Shown here: in pieces, positions 47,342 to 57,435 of the stretch
Position numbering within the stretch: position 1 is the stretch's first letter
How the letters are laid out: each line of letters begins with the position of its first letter
NCBI RefSeq assembly: GCF_030052815.1
Contig: NC_079496.1
Location: forward strand, 37,783,593 to 37,847,592
From: Hevea brasiliensis
Lineage: Eukaryota; Streptophyta; Magnoliopsida; Malpighiales; Euphorbiaceae
Direction: 5' to 3'
Length of the DNA stretch: 64,000 nucleotides
Made by a program: the position numbers and the translations under genes
The notes under the pieces: model-generated
Seen by the model: the letters and a program-made list of their open reading frames with translations, nothing else
The model's database searches: none
What the model was told of the DNA's origin: nothing

Positions 47342-48183
47342 ATGGATCACCGCATGAAGCGATTGATGAAGAGGTGGAGAGTCATGCTCCACCAAGGGCT
47401 GAGTCTAGGGGCAAGGGAGAATCTGCTCCACCAGCAGCTGAGGCACATGCCCAACCTCAGTTTACACTATTTCAACAAATGACCGAGTTTTACTGGCAAA
47501 TGATGGGGGCAATTCCACCACCACAACCACAGCCACAACCTCCACCAGCACCACAGAAATCTCATCTGGAGAAATTGAGGAAGCATGGGGCTGTGGACTT
47601 CTTTGGGAAGAGGGAAGATGATCCCATGGTTGTAGAAAATTGGTTGGATAGAACCATGAGAGTGCTGAAATAGCTAAATTGCATCCCCGAGCAGAACCTG
47701 GTGAGTGCTGTGTCCCTACTTCAGGATGATGCATATCAGTGGTGGGACACAGTAACCAATGAGGTGCAACCTGAACGGATCACCTGGGAATTTTTCCTCA
47801 CAGAGTTCAGGAAGAAATATATTAGCAAAGTGTATTTAGAAGAGCGAAGAAGGGAATTTATCAGTTTGAGATAGAGACAGTTGTTAGTGGCTGAGTATGA
47901 GCGTGAGTTTGTCAGACTGAGCCGGTATGGGAGGGAGATAGTCCCTCCAGAAGCAGAGAGGTGCAGACGGTTTGAAGAAGGGCTCAATGACAACATTAAA
48001 GTCATGATCACAGCACTGGAGATCACGGATTTTTCTAAACTGGTAGATGCAGCATCAAAAGTGGAAAGGGTCAGAATCAATGAACAAAACAGAAGGGAAA
48101 GACAGCAGAAGAGGGGTCCAGATCAGTCCAGTGCATTTTCTGCTCCCAGTAAGAAGAGTAAGGGTCCTCCTGCTCAGAGTTTA
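47342..48183 (+). pseudogene. gag: Tekay gag, interrupted by an insertion
   Basis: ATG at 47342 (MDH) matches the start of the gag at 55996, then one frameshift leads into EEVESHAPP. In the main frame: LFQQMTEFYWQMMGAIPPP, GAVDFFGKREDDPMVVENWL, a TAG after RVLK (47671-47673), NLVSAVSLLQDDAYQWWD, ITWEFFLTEFRKKY, a TAG after ISLR (about 47872), EREFVRLSRYGREIVPPEAE and FEEGLNDNIKV. These are the retrotrans_gag landmarks. The frame stops at GPPAQS where the minus-strand LTR begins. The zinc knuckles are on the missing side. Confidence 0.92.
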
Positions 48184-51100
48184 TGTGACACCCCTTACCC
48201 GTGTACAGTATACCCGAGTAAGCAATGTCACACGGTGTACCGGCACACTCTAATATGCCTTATTTAATTTTTATCATGCTTTTGAATATAATTTATGAAA
48301 TATAATTTATTTAAGCCATTTATCGAAATTGTCATTTATTTGAGGTTCCGAAAATTTTAAAGAAAATCCGGCAGAGTACCGGATAAAAATGGAGAAAATA
48401 GTTCTTCAAAACCTGTTAAAAACACTTCCAATATTTGTATTCAATCATCTCAAACTCCAATATCCAAAATCTCAACAATTTTCAATTTCGGTTCTCAACA
48501 ACCTTTTCATTTCTCAAACATCCATTTCTCATAATGCTCATATACAACAATAAACAAATGCTCAAATTTTGCATTCATAACCATAACTTTCATTATTTAC
48601 ATGAACATCAAAATACATTACATAAGTTCAAATACATATGAGGAAGTAAAAATTAGCTACAAAATATCAAAATGACGCCTAGTGTCCTACCAATGCACTG
48701 TAGAAGTTGAGGTGACACGGACACTGTGCAGAACTGCAGGATGGACTCACCCAGTCTGCGGTCTACTGGGCTCACGATCTGTATCTCCAGAACCTACGCA
48801 TGGCAAAAGCAACGCGCTAAGCAATAATGCTTAGTGGTACAATAATAAAATAAAGGAAATAGCAAGAAATAAATATGTAATGAATGTATATGTTATATTT
48901 GTTTGGTATTTGTATATCATTTACTTTGTCCACTTTTATTCATTTGGTTGCCCCAAGTAACCTACACTAGACGACTAAATTTGGATAGCAGATGGCCCAG
49001 CCTTGGGTATCAAGTACCTCGGGCCATCACACCATCGGTCACATATGCATCTCCCGGTGTGCAACAGAACAGCTAACAAGATGTAAACAATATCAAGCAC
49101 AAGGCCAAGTCTCAATGCAAGGTCAGAATGGCTAAAAGCCATAAAATCACGGAATGGCATATTGCCATGAGCAGTACTGCTAACTGAACCCTATTGGCAT
49201 GCCAAACTATCCAAACCAATCTTGTTAGGTATACTAGGGCATTTGAAACTTTTAAATTCTTCAATTTGTGAATTTCAAGTTTTGGTGTTACTATTCACCT
49301 CATTGGTCAACAAAAATGTTGACTTTTGGATAGACAATATGTACATTGACTTTGGCACTCCCAATATACCACATTTTACATTTAAAACTTGTTAGAATTG
49401 GTCACCATTACCATTTCTAACTTAAAACCAAGAGGGCAGAAAATTTCAGTTTTTGAAGGCATAAGTTTACTGTTCCATTAAGCACTGTTGCAGTGGGAAT
49501 TTGAAGAAATGACAAACATGAAAGTTGTTCCTTATTTTGTCTAGTTGAATTTCCTTTTTTGAATCACTTCATTTGGAGTTTTTTAGCTCTAGATATGGCC
49601 CAAAAACCACAGCTGGCCGGATTTCCAAAACTGCAGAATTACCACATCTACAGTACCATGAATAGTGACTGTGATTGCATATTTGAATAGGTTCTGGCCA
49701 TAATTTGGGGTAGGTTTCTTCATGAAAGTTTTTTATCTATGTCTTAACTTGTTGCTGTAAAAATTTCAGGTCAATTGACCATTTCTACAGTAAGTTATGG
49801 CCAAATGAACAGTTACTATTCATTTGGTCATTTCTGCAGGTGCTGTTGTAGGGTATTCGGATTGGGGCCAACTTTTGGTCCTCTTGCTTTGGTCTTTTGG
49901 GAATGGTTTCTTCAGTAAAAATGTGCCATTATAAGCCTAGTTTCATGTCCAATTGGCCAAACACCAATTGGACCAACACAGCCAAAGTTATGGCTGTGTA
50001 ATTGGACTGAAATCTCAGTCCATTGCTGCTGTCCCTAGGCAGCATAGTCATTCACTTTGCCATGCTATTTTTCAGTCCATATTATGGTCAAATCTCCTCA
50101 AATGGTCACTAATTGACCATTATAATGTTCTTTAACAATTTCATAAGCCAAGTTCACATTTTACTCCCAAAACCCTAGTTCAAAGTCATGATTTATACAA
50201 TTTACCTTAGTTAGCTACTAATTCACTATTTTTATGTTTATAAACTTCAAACATGGTTTTTAGTTCACTCCAAACTCATCAAAAACACTCATTCCTATTC
50301 CTTCAATAGGGCAGCCGAAATTCATGTACACATACACATGAGTTTTGTTCATTTAAATTTCATTTTCTTACTATATTCAAGTTCCTATTCATGAAATTAA
50401 AGAGTTTTAGGTATATAGTGCACTAACCTTTAAGTGGCAGAATTTTCCCAAGTTAAATCTTCACTTTCCTTCACTTTCTAGGCTGCCAAAAGGTTGTTTA
50501 AGGTGTGAGGTAAAATTTTAATGAAGAGAGGTTAGGGTTTTGTGGTGAAACAAAGGAAGAATCAAGCTTTTTTATTGAAGATTAATGGAGGGAGAGGGGA
50601 AGGGATTTCGGCTGGTTTGTCCAAAGGAAGAAGATGATTTTTTTTTCATTCTAATTTCAGCCTCTTTTAGTTGTTTTAAGTGAATTAGTTGTAAGGTGAT
50701 TGGTGGACCATTTTAAATGACATCATAATGATGTCATTATTTGCATTATTTTGTATTTTCTTTTCTTTTCTTTCACTACTCATTTTCAATTTAATTTCTA
50801 GTAATGTTTATTCATATTTTATATCATATTAATTATTTACTCAACTGGACAAGTCGGCCAAAAATCAGCTCTGAAGGCGAAATGACCAAAATGCCCTCCG
50901 TTTGGCTCAACGGGTCAAAATTGTCTGTACCGATTGAAAAATTTTTCTAGGTATTTTCTTGGCATTCTAATGCCATGGGAACCTCAATGACCCTTCTCTG
51001 GAGTCCCAAAAATTATTTTATGAATTTTTCCCCGGGTCTAGGGCTCCTCGTTGCGAGAACCGCAACTTCCCTCTGGTTACCAATCGCTAGGGCACCGGCT

Positions 51101-51279
51101 CTTTTAACTTGGTTGTATTTTATTTCTAAAATTTTTACTAAATTTTTCTTATTAATATTTGAGTTGATTTTGGTTCTTCACTTTAGTTTAAATATTTTTC
51201 CGGACATTCTAGCTGTCCGGGCCGACACTGGTCACCGGAACAGTAGGATGTACGGAGTAGTTACCGGGAGGGTGTTACA
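48184..51279 (-). repeat. 3' LTR of the minus-strand Tekay element
   Basis: 3096 bp, reading TGTAACACCCTCCCGG (51279) to CGGGTAAGGGGTGTCACA (48184) on the minus strand. It matches 56119-57435 very closely over the shared 1.3 kb, apart from a changed patch near 56303-56320 at the H2 position. Minus-strand motifs: AAAG|GTTAGTGC near 50425, TGGTGTTTGGCCAATTGG near 49950, CGTAG|GTTCTGG near 48795 and TTTTTAACAG|GTTTTGAAG near 48410. Confidence 0.93.
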
Positions 51280-51295
51280 ACTCTTCCCCTCTAAT
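51280..51295 (-). other. Polypurine tract
   Basis: On the minus strand, ATTAGAGGGGAAGAGT abuts the 3' LTR start TGTAACACCC. It follows TAAATTTCGAGGACGAAATT, a phrase common before this tract in Tekay-type elements. Confidence 0.88.
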
Positions 51296-51341
51296 TTAAA
51301 TTTCGTCCTCGAAATTTACCTGATGAAAACCGTTGAGGGAA

Positions 51342-52052
51342 CTATTGCCTCATCGTCTCTTCACTTTTCCAAGTTGCCTCCTCGGTGTTGTGGTGCCTCC
51401 AAAGCACTTTCACCAGTGGAATCTGCTTGTTCGTCAATTCTTTTACCTCCCGAGCTAGGATCCATAGTGGTTCTTCTTCATAAGTCAAATCTGGTTGTAT
51501 TTCAATTTCTTCCCTGGAGATGACATGTGAAGGGTCTGGGCGATATCTTCTTAGCATGGACACGTGGAATACATTGTGGATCTTGTCCAGCTCTGGTGGT
51601 AAAGCTAGCCTATAGGCCACTGGACCCACACGTTCAATGACTTCATATGGGCCAATGAACCTAGGGCTTAACTTACCTTTCCTTCCAAACCTCAATACTT
51701 TCTTCCACGGTGAAACCTTGAGGAACACTTTGTCGCCAACCGCATATTCTATTTCTTTTCTCTTCAGGTCGGCATAAGATTTCTGTCTGTCTGAGGCAAC
51801 CTTCAACTTGGCTTTGATTAGTTTTACTTTCTCCTCAGTCTATTTCACCAAGTCTGGTCCTACCAGTTTGTCTTCGCCCAATTCAGTCCAGCACACTGGA
51901 GTTCTACTTTTTCTCCCATACAATGCTTCATATGGGGCCATTTGGATGCTAGCTTGGTAGCTATTATTGTATGCAAATTCTGCCAGTGGGAGGTATCTAT
52001 CCCAGCTTCCCTCAAACTCAATGACACAACTCCTCAGCATATCCTCAAGGAC
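51342..52052 (-). pseudogene. pol: Integrase C-terminus and chromodomain, one nonsense codon
   Basis: Minus-strand exon after the 52053-52127 intron. VLEDMLRSCVIEFEGSWD and ASIQMAPYEALYGRKSRTP finish the integrase core. A TAG (about 51839-51841, CAG to TAG) interrupts VK*TEEKV. Then KSYADLKRKEIEYAVGDKVF, GKLSPRFIGPYEVIERVG and NVFHVSMLRRYRPDPSHVI form the SH3-like C-terminal domain. PLWILAREVKELTNKQIPLV followed by KVLWRHHNTEEATWKSEETM is a chromodomain. The chromodomain defines chromoviruses and is thought to steer integration to marked heterochromatin. Confidence 0.92.
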
Positions 52053-52127
52053 CTGACATATTTTTCATGTTATTGTTATCATTTCAGTTCAATATGTGTA
52101 TTTATCTAATTGGTTTCAATCGTTTAC
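52053..52127 (-). other. 75-bp GT-AG intron inside integrase
   Basis: On the minus strand the integrase frame reads SERVIQ, then CAG|GTAAACGATTG...AATATGTCAG|GTCCTTGAGG, then VLEDMLRSC. Removing the 75 bp restores uninterrupted integrase in phase 0. Left in, the frame stops after VND (TGA). The insert is far more AT-rich than both flanks and has a branch-point-like CTGAAATGATAAC. It is a typical minimal plant intron length. Confidence 0.75.
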
Positions 52128-53496
52128 CTGGATTACTCTTTCAGATTGCCCATCCGTCTGAGGATGGAAAGCTGTGCTGAAATGGAGTTGTGTACCCAAG
52201 GACTCATGCAACTTCTTCCAAAATCTCGATGTGAACCTTGGGTCTCGATCAGATATGATGGAAAGTGGAATTCCATGCAGTCTAACTATCTCACTGATAT
52301 ACAATTCTGCTAACTTCTCTAGTGAGTAGTCAGTCCTAACTGGCAGAAAGTGTGCTGACTTCGTCAATCTATCAACTATCACCCATGCTGCATCATGTTT
52401 CTTCCGAGTGAGAGGTAGACCACTTACAAAATCCATGGTGACCCGATCCCATTTCCATTCAGGTATGCGTATAGGCTGTAGCAAACCTGATGGAACTTGA
52501 TGTTCTGCCTTGACTTGCTGACATGTCAAGCATTTAGTCACATAGTCAGCTATGTCCTTCTTCATACCAGGCCACCAATACTGGAGCTTCAGATCATGAT
52601 ACATCTTTGTACTTCCTGGGTGCATAGCATATACACTGGTGTGTGCCTCTTTTAGAATACTGGCTTTCAATTCCCCATTATCTGGTACACACAGTCTTCC
52701 TTTGTAGTGCAGACACCCATCTGCTTTCACCTCATAGTCAGCTGCTTTTCCCTCTGGGATTTTGCTCATAATAGCCAGTAACTTTTCATCTACTTTTTGC
52801 CCATCTGAGATCTGCTGTAGTAGGTTTGGCCTCACTTGCGACTCAGCCAAAATAGCTCCATCTTGAATCAAAGATAGACGGGCATTCAATGATCTCAAAG
52901 CTGTGATGGACTTTCTGCTCAAAGCATCAGCAACTACATTTGCCTTCCCAGGATGGTAGTCAATCACACAATCATAATCCTTCAGGAACTCAATCCATCG
53001 CCTCTGTCTAAGGTTGAGCTCCCTCTGAGTTGGCAAATATTTCAGGCTTTTGTGGTCTGTGTAAATGTAGCACTTTTCACTATACAAGTAATGCCTCCAT
53101 ATCTTCAGTGCGAAGATAATTGCTGTAAGCTCTAGATCATGGGTAGGGTAATTCTGTTCATGTGGCCTTAGCTGCCTGGAAGCATAAGCGACCACCTTTC
53201 CCTCTTGCATCAATACACACCCTAACCTATTATGAGAGGCATCACTGTAGACCACGAAGTCCTTTCACGACATCGTGTTGCTGCACACTGGTGCCTCTGT
53301 CAACATAGCCTTCAACTTCTCAAAGCCCAGTGACACTTGTCATTCCAGTAAAATCTGACATTCTTGTGTGACAACTTGGTCATTGGAGCAGCTATTAAGG
53401 AAAATCCCTTCACAAATCTCCTGTAATACCCAGCTAGCCCCAAGAAACTTCTGACCTCAGTTGTATTTCTGGGAGGCTTCCATTCCATCACTGCTT
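52128..53496 (-). pseudogene. pol: RT thumb, RNase H and integrase (zinc-binding and core domains)
   Basis: 53496-53256 encodes [20 protein letters not shown] and [15 protein letters not shown] before a frameshift. The open frame 53255-52116 then holds RNase [21 protein letters not shown], a glutamate in [20 protein letters not shown] and VVADALSRK give the DEDD set. The integrase zinc domain has [18 protein letters not shown] and CLTCQQVK. The core shows [18 protein letters not shown] and ESER-type glutamate at GQSERVIQ, the DDE triad. The intron starts directly after VIQ. Confidence 0.93.
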
Positions 53497-54324
53497 CTAT
53501 TTCTTGGGATCCACCCTAATCCCATCAGCTGACACTATGTGTCCAAGGAATGCAATCTCATTCAGACAAAAGTCACACTTGGACAACTTAGCATATAGTT
53601 CCTTTTCTCTCAGGGTTTGCAGAACAATCCTCAAATGCTCATCATGTTCTTCCCTGGTCTTAGAATACCCCAGAATATCATCAATAAAGACCACTACGAA
53701 CCGATCTAGGTATGGATGGAAGATACGGTTCATAAGGTCCATGAATGCCGCTGGTGCATTTGTTAAGCCAAAGGGCATCACCAGAAACTCATAATGCCCA
53801 TACCAGGTCCTGAATGCAGTCTTGGGCACATCTACATCCTTCACCCTCAGCTGATGATACCCTGATCTGAGATCAATCTTAGAAAATACTCCTGCTCCCT
53901 TCAACTGATCAAACAGATCATCAATTCTAGGCAACGGATATTTGTTCTTCACAGTCACTTTATTCAACTGCCGGTAATCGATGCATAGTCTCAAAGTCCC
54001 ATCCTTCTTTTTCACAAACAGCACTGGAGCTCCCCATGGTGACACACTGGGGCGTATGAACCCCTTATCAAGCAACTCTTGCAACTGAGTTTTCAACTCC
54101 CTCAATTCAGTGGGTGCCATCCTATAAGGAGCAATGGAAATGGGTGCTGTACCCGGCAGTGTCTCAATAGCAAATTCAACTTCCCTTTCTGGTGGCAAAC
54201 CAGGCAACTCTTCGGGAAATACCTCTGGGAAGTCTCTTACTGTGGGTATGTCACCCAGGTTTGGCTTAGCCTGCCTAGTATCCACCACATGTGCTAGGTA
54301 GGCTTCACAGCCTTTTCTCATCAT
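53497..54324 (-). pseudogene. pol: Reverse transcriptase of the Tekay element
   Basis: Minus-strand open frame, 275 aa: [138 protein letters not shown] and [17 protein letters not shown] is the catalytic YxDD block and is intact; the usual V after IL is G here. The frame ends at VDPKK by a frameshift. RT alone looks close to functional, but the polyprotein is broken on both sides. Confidence 0.95.
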
Positions 54325-54790
54325 TCTTCTTGCAACGGTGGCTGAGATGACTTGGACAAGAAATCTGTCCTTTCCCCCACAACTGTGATCTCATTACCCT
54401 CTGAAGTTTTTAGAGAAATTCTCTTCAATTTGCAATCAACTATTGCCTGATGACGTGACAACCAGTCCATTCCCAAAATCACGTCAAACTCGTGGAAGGG
54501 TAACTCAATCAGGTCGGCCAAGAATTCATACCCCTGAATCCTTAACGGGCAACCCTTGTATACTTTGTTCACCACTACACTGTGGCCCAATGGATTAGTG
54601 ACCAGAATGTCTTGGTCACTCTCCCCTACCAATATCCCCCTTTCTACGGGTAGGTTGATGCAGATGTATGAGTGAGTGGATCCTGGATCCACCAATGCAT
54701 GCACAGGAGTATTGTAGAGGGAGAACGTACCCCTGATGACGTCCGGGGCATCTTGCTCCTCCTGAGCTCTCAGGGCATAATTTACGGCGG
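54325..54790 (-). pseudogene. Aspartic protease of the Tekay element
   Basis: The minus-strand frame reads YALRAQEEQDAPDVIRGTFS, LYNTPVHALVDPGSTHSYIC (DPGS active site), QDILVTNPLGHSVVVN, IELPFHEFDVILGMDWLSRH and [17 protein letters not shown] one-base frameshift near 54350 separates it from the RT frame, whose upstream codons read [14 protein letters not shown]. It would cleave gag-pol. Confidence 0.92.
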
Positions 54791-55996
54791 GTGGTACATT
54801 GCTCGGCCTCTCTGGCTCGAGATCTGAGCCTCTGCGATGGTCCTCTGACCTCAGACTTGCCAGATTTTCTACCCCTCTGTGGTGCAGGAGCAGGTTTGTC
54901 TGCTTGTGTTGGAGCAGCTGTAGTAGTTCTGCGTGGGCAGTTCCTCAGCTGATGTTCTGTCGACCCACATCTCAAGCAGGCACCAGTTACTCTCCAACAC
55001 TCCCCCTTGTGCCATTTCAGACAGTGTGGACATGCAGAAGATGTTGGGACTGGTCCCCTGAACCCCATCCCTGGAGAGCTGCCCACTGATGGTGTGGACT
55101 GACCTCTCCTAGGGGTGAACTGTGGCCTGGGCCCCTGAGACTGATCCTGACCATGTGGCTGACCTGAACTCTGTGCAGGTGGACCTCTGAACTTCTTCCC
55201 AGGTGCAAGAGATGAGATAGACTAACCCGGGCCCCTCTTCTGCTGTCTATCCCTTCTGGTCTGCTCACTGATTCTCACTTTTTCAACCCTTATTGCAGCT
55301 TCCACTAACTTTCTAAATTCTGTGATTCCCAAGGCAGTGAGCTAGATCTTTATGTTGTCATTTAGTCCCTCTTCAAATCTCTTACATCTTTCAGCTTCAT
55401 TAGGAACTATCTCCCTTCCATAGTGGCTTAATCGGATGAATTCCTTCTCATACTCGGCCACTGACAGCTGTCTCTGCCTCAGGTTAATAAACTCTCTTCT
55501 TCTCTCTTCCAGGTATACAGTACCCACATATTTCTTCTTGAATTCTGAGAGAAAGAAGTCCCAAGTTATAGCTTCTGGCTGCACTTCACTGGATACCTTG
55601 TCCCACCATTCGTAGGCATCATCTTGCAACAAAGATATGGCAGCCTCTAGGTTTTGCTCTGGGGTGCAGTGGAGTTGTTTAAGAACTCTGCCCGTTCTGT
55701 TCAACCAATTCTCGACTGCAACAGAGTCATCTTCTCTCTTACCGAAAAAGTCCACTGCTCCAAACTTTCTTAGCCTTTCCAGGTGTGATTTCTGCTGTGG
55801 AGCTGGTGGTGGTGGTGGTGCTGGCATTACCCCGGCCATTTGTCTAAAGAAATCGGCCATTTGCTGGAACATGGCTCGTGGAGGTGGCGAGCTCTACTTG
55901 AGTGGCGAGCGAGTTCTCCCATGCCCCAGTTTAATTTGTAGGTGGAGCATGACTCTCCACTTCCTCCTCGACTGCTCTTTGAGATGAAGGGTCCAT
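54791..55996 (-). pseudogene. gag: Gag of the Tekay element, with stops and frameshifts
   Basis: ATG at 55996 on the minus strand: MDPSSQRAVEEEVESHAPP, then a frameshift, RTRSPLK, a TAG, and the long frame from 55872: MFQQMADFFRQMAGVMPAPP, GAVDFFGKREDDSVAVENWL, LLQDDAYEWWDKVSSE, SEFKKKYVGTVYLEERRREF and RCKRFEEGLNDNIKI, ended by TAG (about 55339-55341). The frame resumes with LTALGITEFRKLVEA, another TAG after KRGPG, and two knuckles: CPHCLKWHKGEC and CLRCGSTEHQLRNC. A last frameshift near 54800 leads to the protease frame. Nucleocapsid and capsid functions are recognisable. Confidence 0.93.
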
Positions 55997-56100
55997 ATCC
56001 TATTTAACAAAGACAAACAGATTTGCATTAGTGTCACCTCGACTCTTACAAATGCAATGCATGGTATGGACTCAATCTAGGCCCAGAAACGCCTAAACCT

Positions 56101-56114
56101 GGCTCTGATACCAC
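56101..56114 (-). other. Primer-binding site
   Basis: On the minus strand, TTTAGTGGTATCAGAGCC follows the 5' LTR end GGGGTGTCACA. Exact TGGTATCAGAGC, initiator tRNA-Met type. Confidence 0.92.
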
Positions 56115-56118
56115 TAAA

Positions 56119-57435
56119 TGTGACACCCCTTACCCGTGTATAGTATACCCGAGTAAGCAATGTCACACGGTGTACCGGCACACTCTAATATGCCTTATTT
56201 AATTTTTATCATGCTTTTGAATATAATTTGTGAAATATAATTTATTTAAGCCATTTATAGAAATTGTCATTTATTTGAGGTTCCGAAAATTTTAAAGAAA
56301 ATCGTGAAGTCTGCTAAAAATGGAGAAAACAGTTCTTCGGAACCTGTTAAAAACACTTCCAATATTTGTATTCAATCATCTCAAACTCCAATATCCAAAA
56401 TCTCAACAATTTTCAATTTCGGTTCTCAACAACCTTTTCATTTCTCAGACATCCATTTCTCATAATGCTCATATACAACAATAAATAAATGCTCAAATTT
56501 TGCATTCATAACCATAACTTTCATTATTTACATGAACATCAAAATACATTACATAAGTTCAAATACATATGAGGAAGTAAAAATTAGCTACAAAATATCA
56601 AAATGACGCCTAGTGTCCTACCAATGCACTGCAGAACTTGAGGTGACACGGACACTGTGCAAAACTGCAGGATGGACTCACCTAGTTTGCGGTCGACTGG
56701 GCTCACGATCTGTATCTCCAGAACCTACGCGTGGCAAAAGCAACGCGCTAAGCAATAATGCTTAGTGGTGCAATAATAAAATAAAGGAAATAGCAAGAAA
56801 TAAATATGTAATGAATGTATATGTTATATTTATTTGGTATTTGTATATCATTTACTTTGTCCACTTTTATTCATTTGGTTGCCCTAAGTAACCTACACTA
56901 GACGATCGGATCGATAACGTAACCTTTGGGTATCAAGTACCTCGGGCCGTCACACCATCGGTCACATATGCATCTCCCGGTGTGCAACAGAACAGCTAAC
57001 AAGCTGTAAACAATGTCAGGCACAAGGCCAAGTCTCAATGCAAGGTCAGAATGGCTAAAAGCTATAAAATCACGGAATGGCATATTGCCATGAGCAGTAC
57101 TGCTAACTGAACCCTATTGGCATGCCAAACTATCCAAACCAATCTTGTTAGGTATACTAGGGCATTTGAAACTTTTAAATTCTTCAATTTGTGAATTTCA
57201 AGTTTTGGTGTTACTATTCACCTCATTGGTCAACAAAAATGTTGACTTTTGGACAGACAATATGTACATTGACTTTGGCACTCCCAATATACCACATTTT
57301 ACATTTAAAACTTGTTAGAATTGGTCACCATTACCATTTCTAACTTAAAACCAAGAGGGTAGAAAATTTCAATTTTTGAAGCATAAGTTTACTGTTCCAT
57401 TAAGCACTGTTGCAGTGGGAATTTGAAGAAATGAC
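56119..57435 (-). repeat. 5' LTR of the minus-strand Tekay element, first segment
   Basis: Matches 48184-49516 almost base for base until GAAGAAATGAC, where the copia LTR is inserted. Continuation of the LTR (ACAAACAT(C/G)AAAGTT) reappears at 63988. Near 56303-56320 the H2 hairpin is destroyed: CCGGCAGAGTACCGG of the other LTR is replaced by CGTGAAGTCTG. Confidence 0.92.

Larger units (their letters stand above)
43578..48183 (+). mobile_element. Family-A Tekay element, plus strand, 5' half
   Basis: 5' LTR, primer site and gag are present. The element is interrupted in gag at 48184 by another Tekay element whose right end lies outside the window, so the rest (pol and 3' LTR) is presumably beyond 64000. 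Left target duplication would be GAATA (43573-43577) in the copia leader. Confidence 0.9.
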
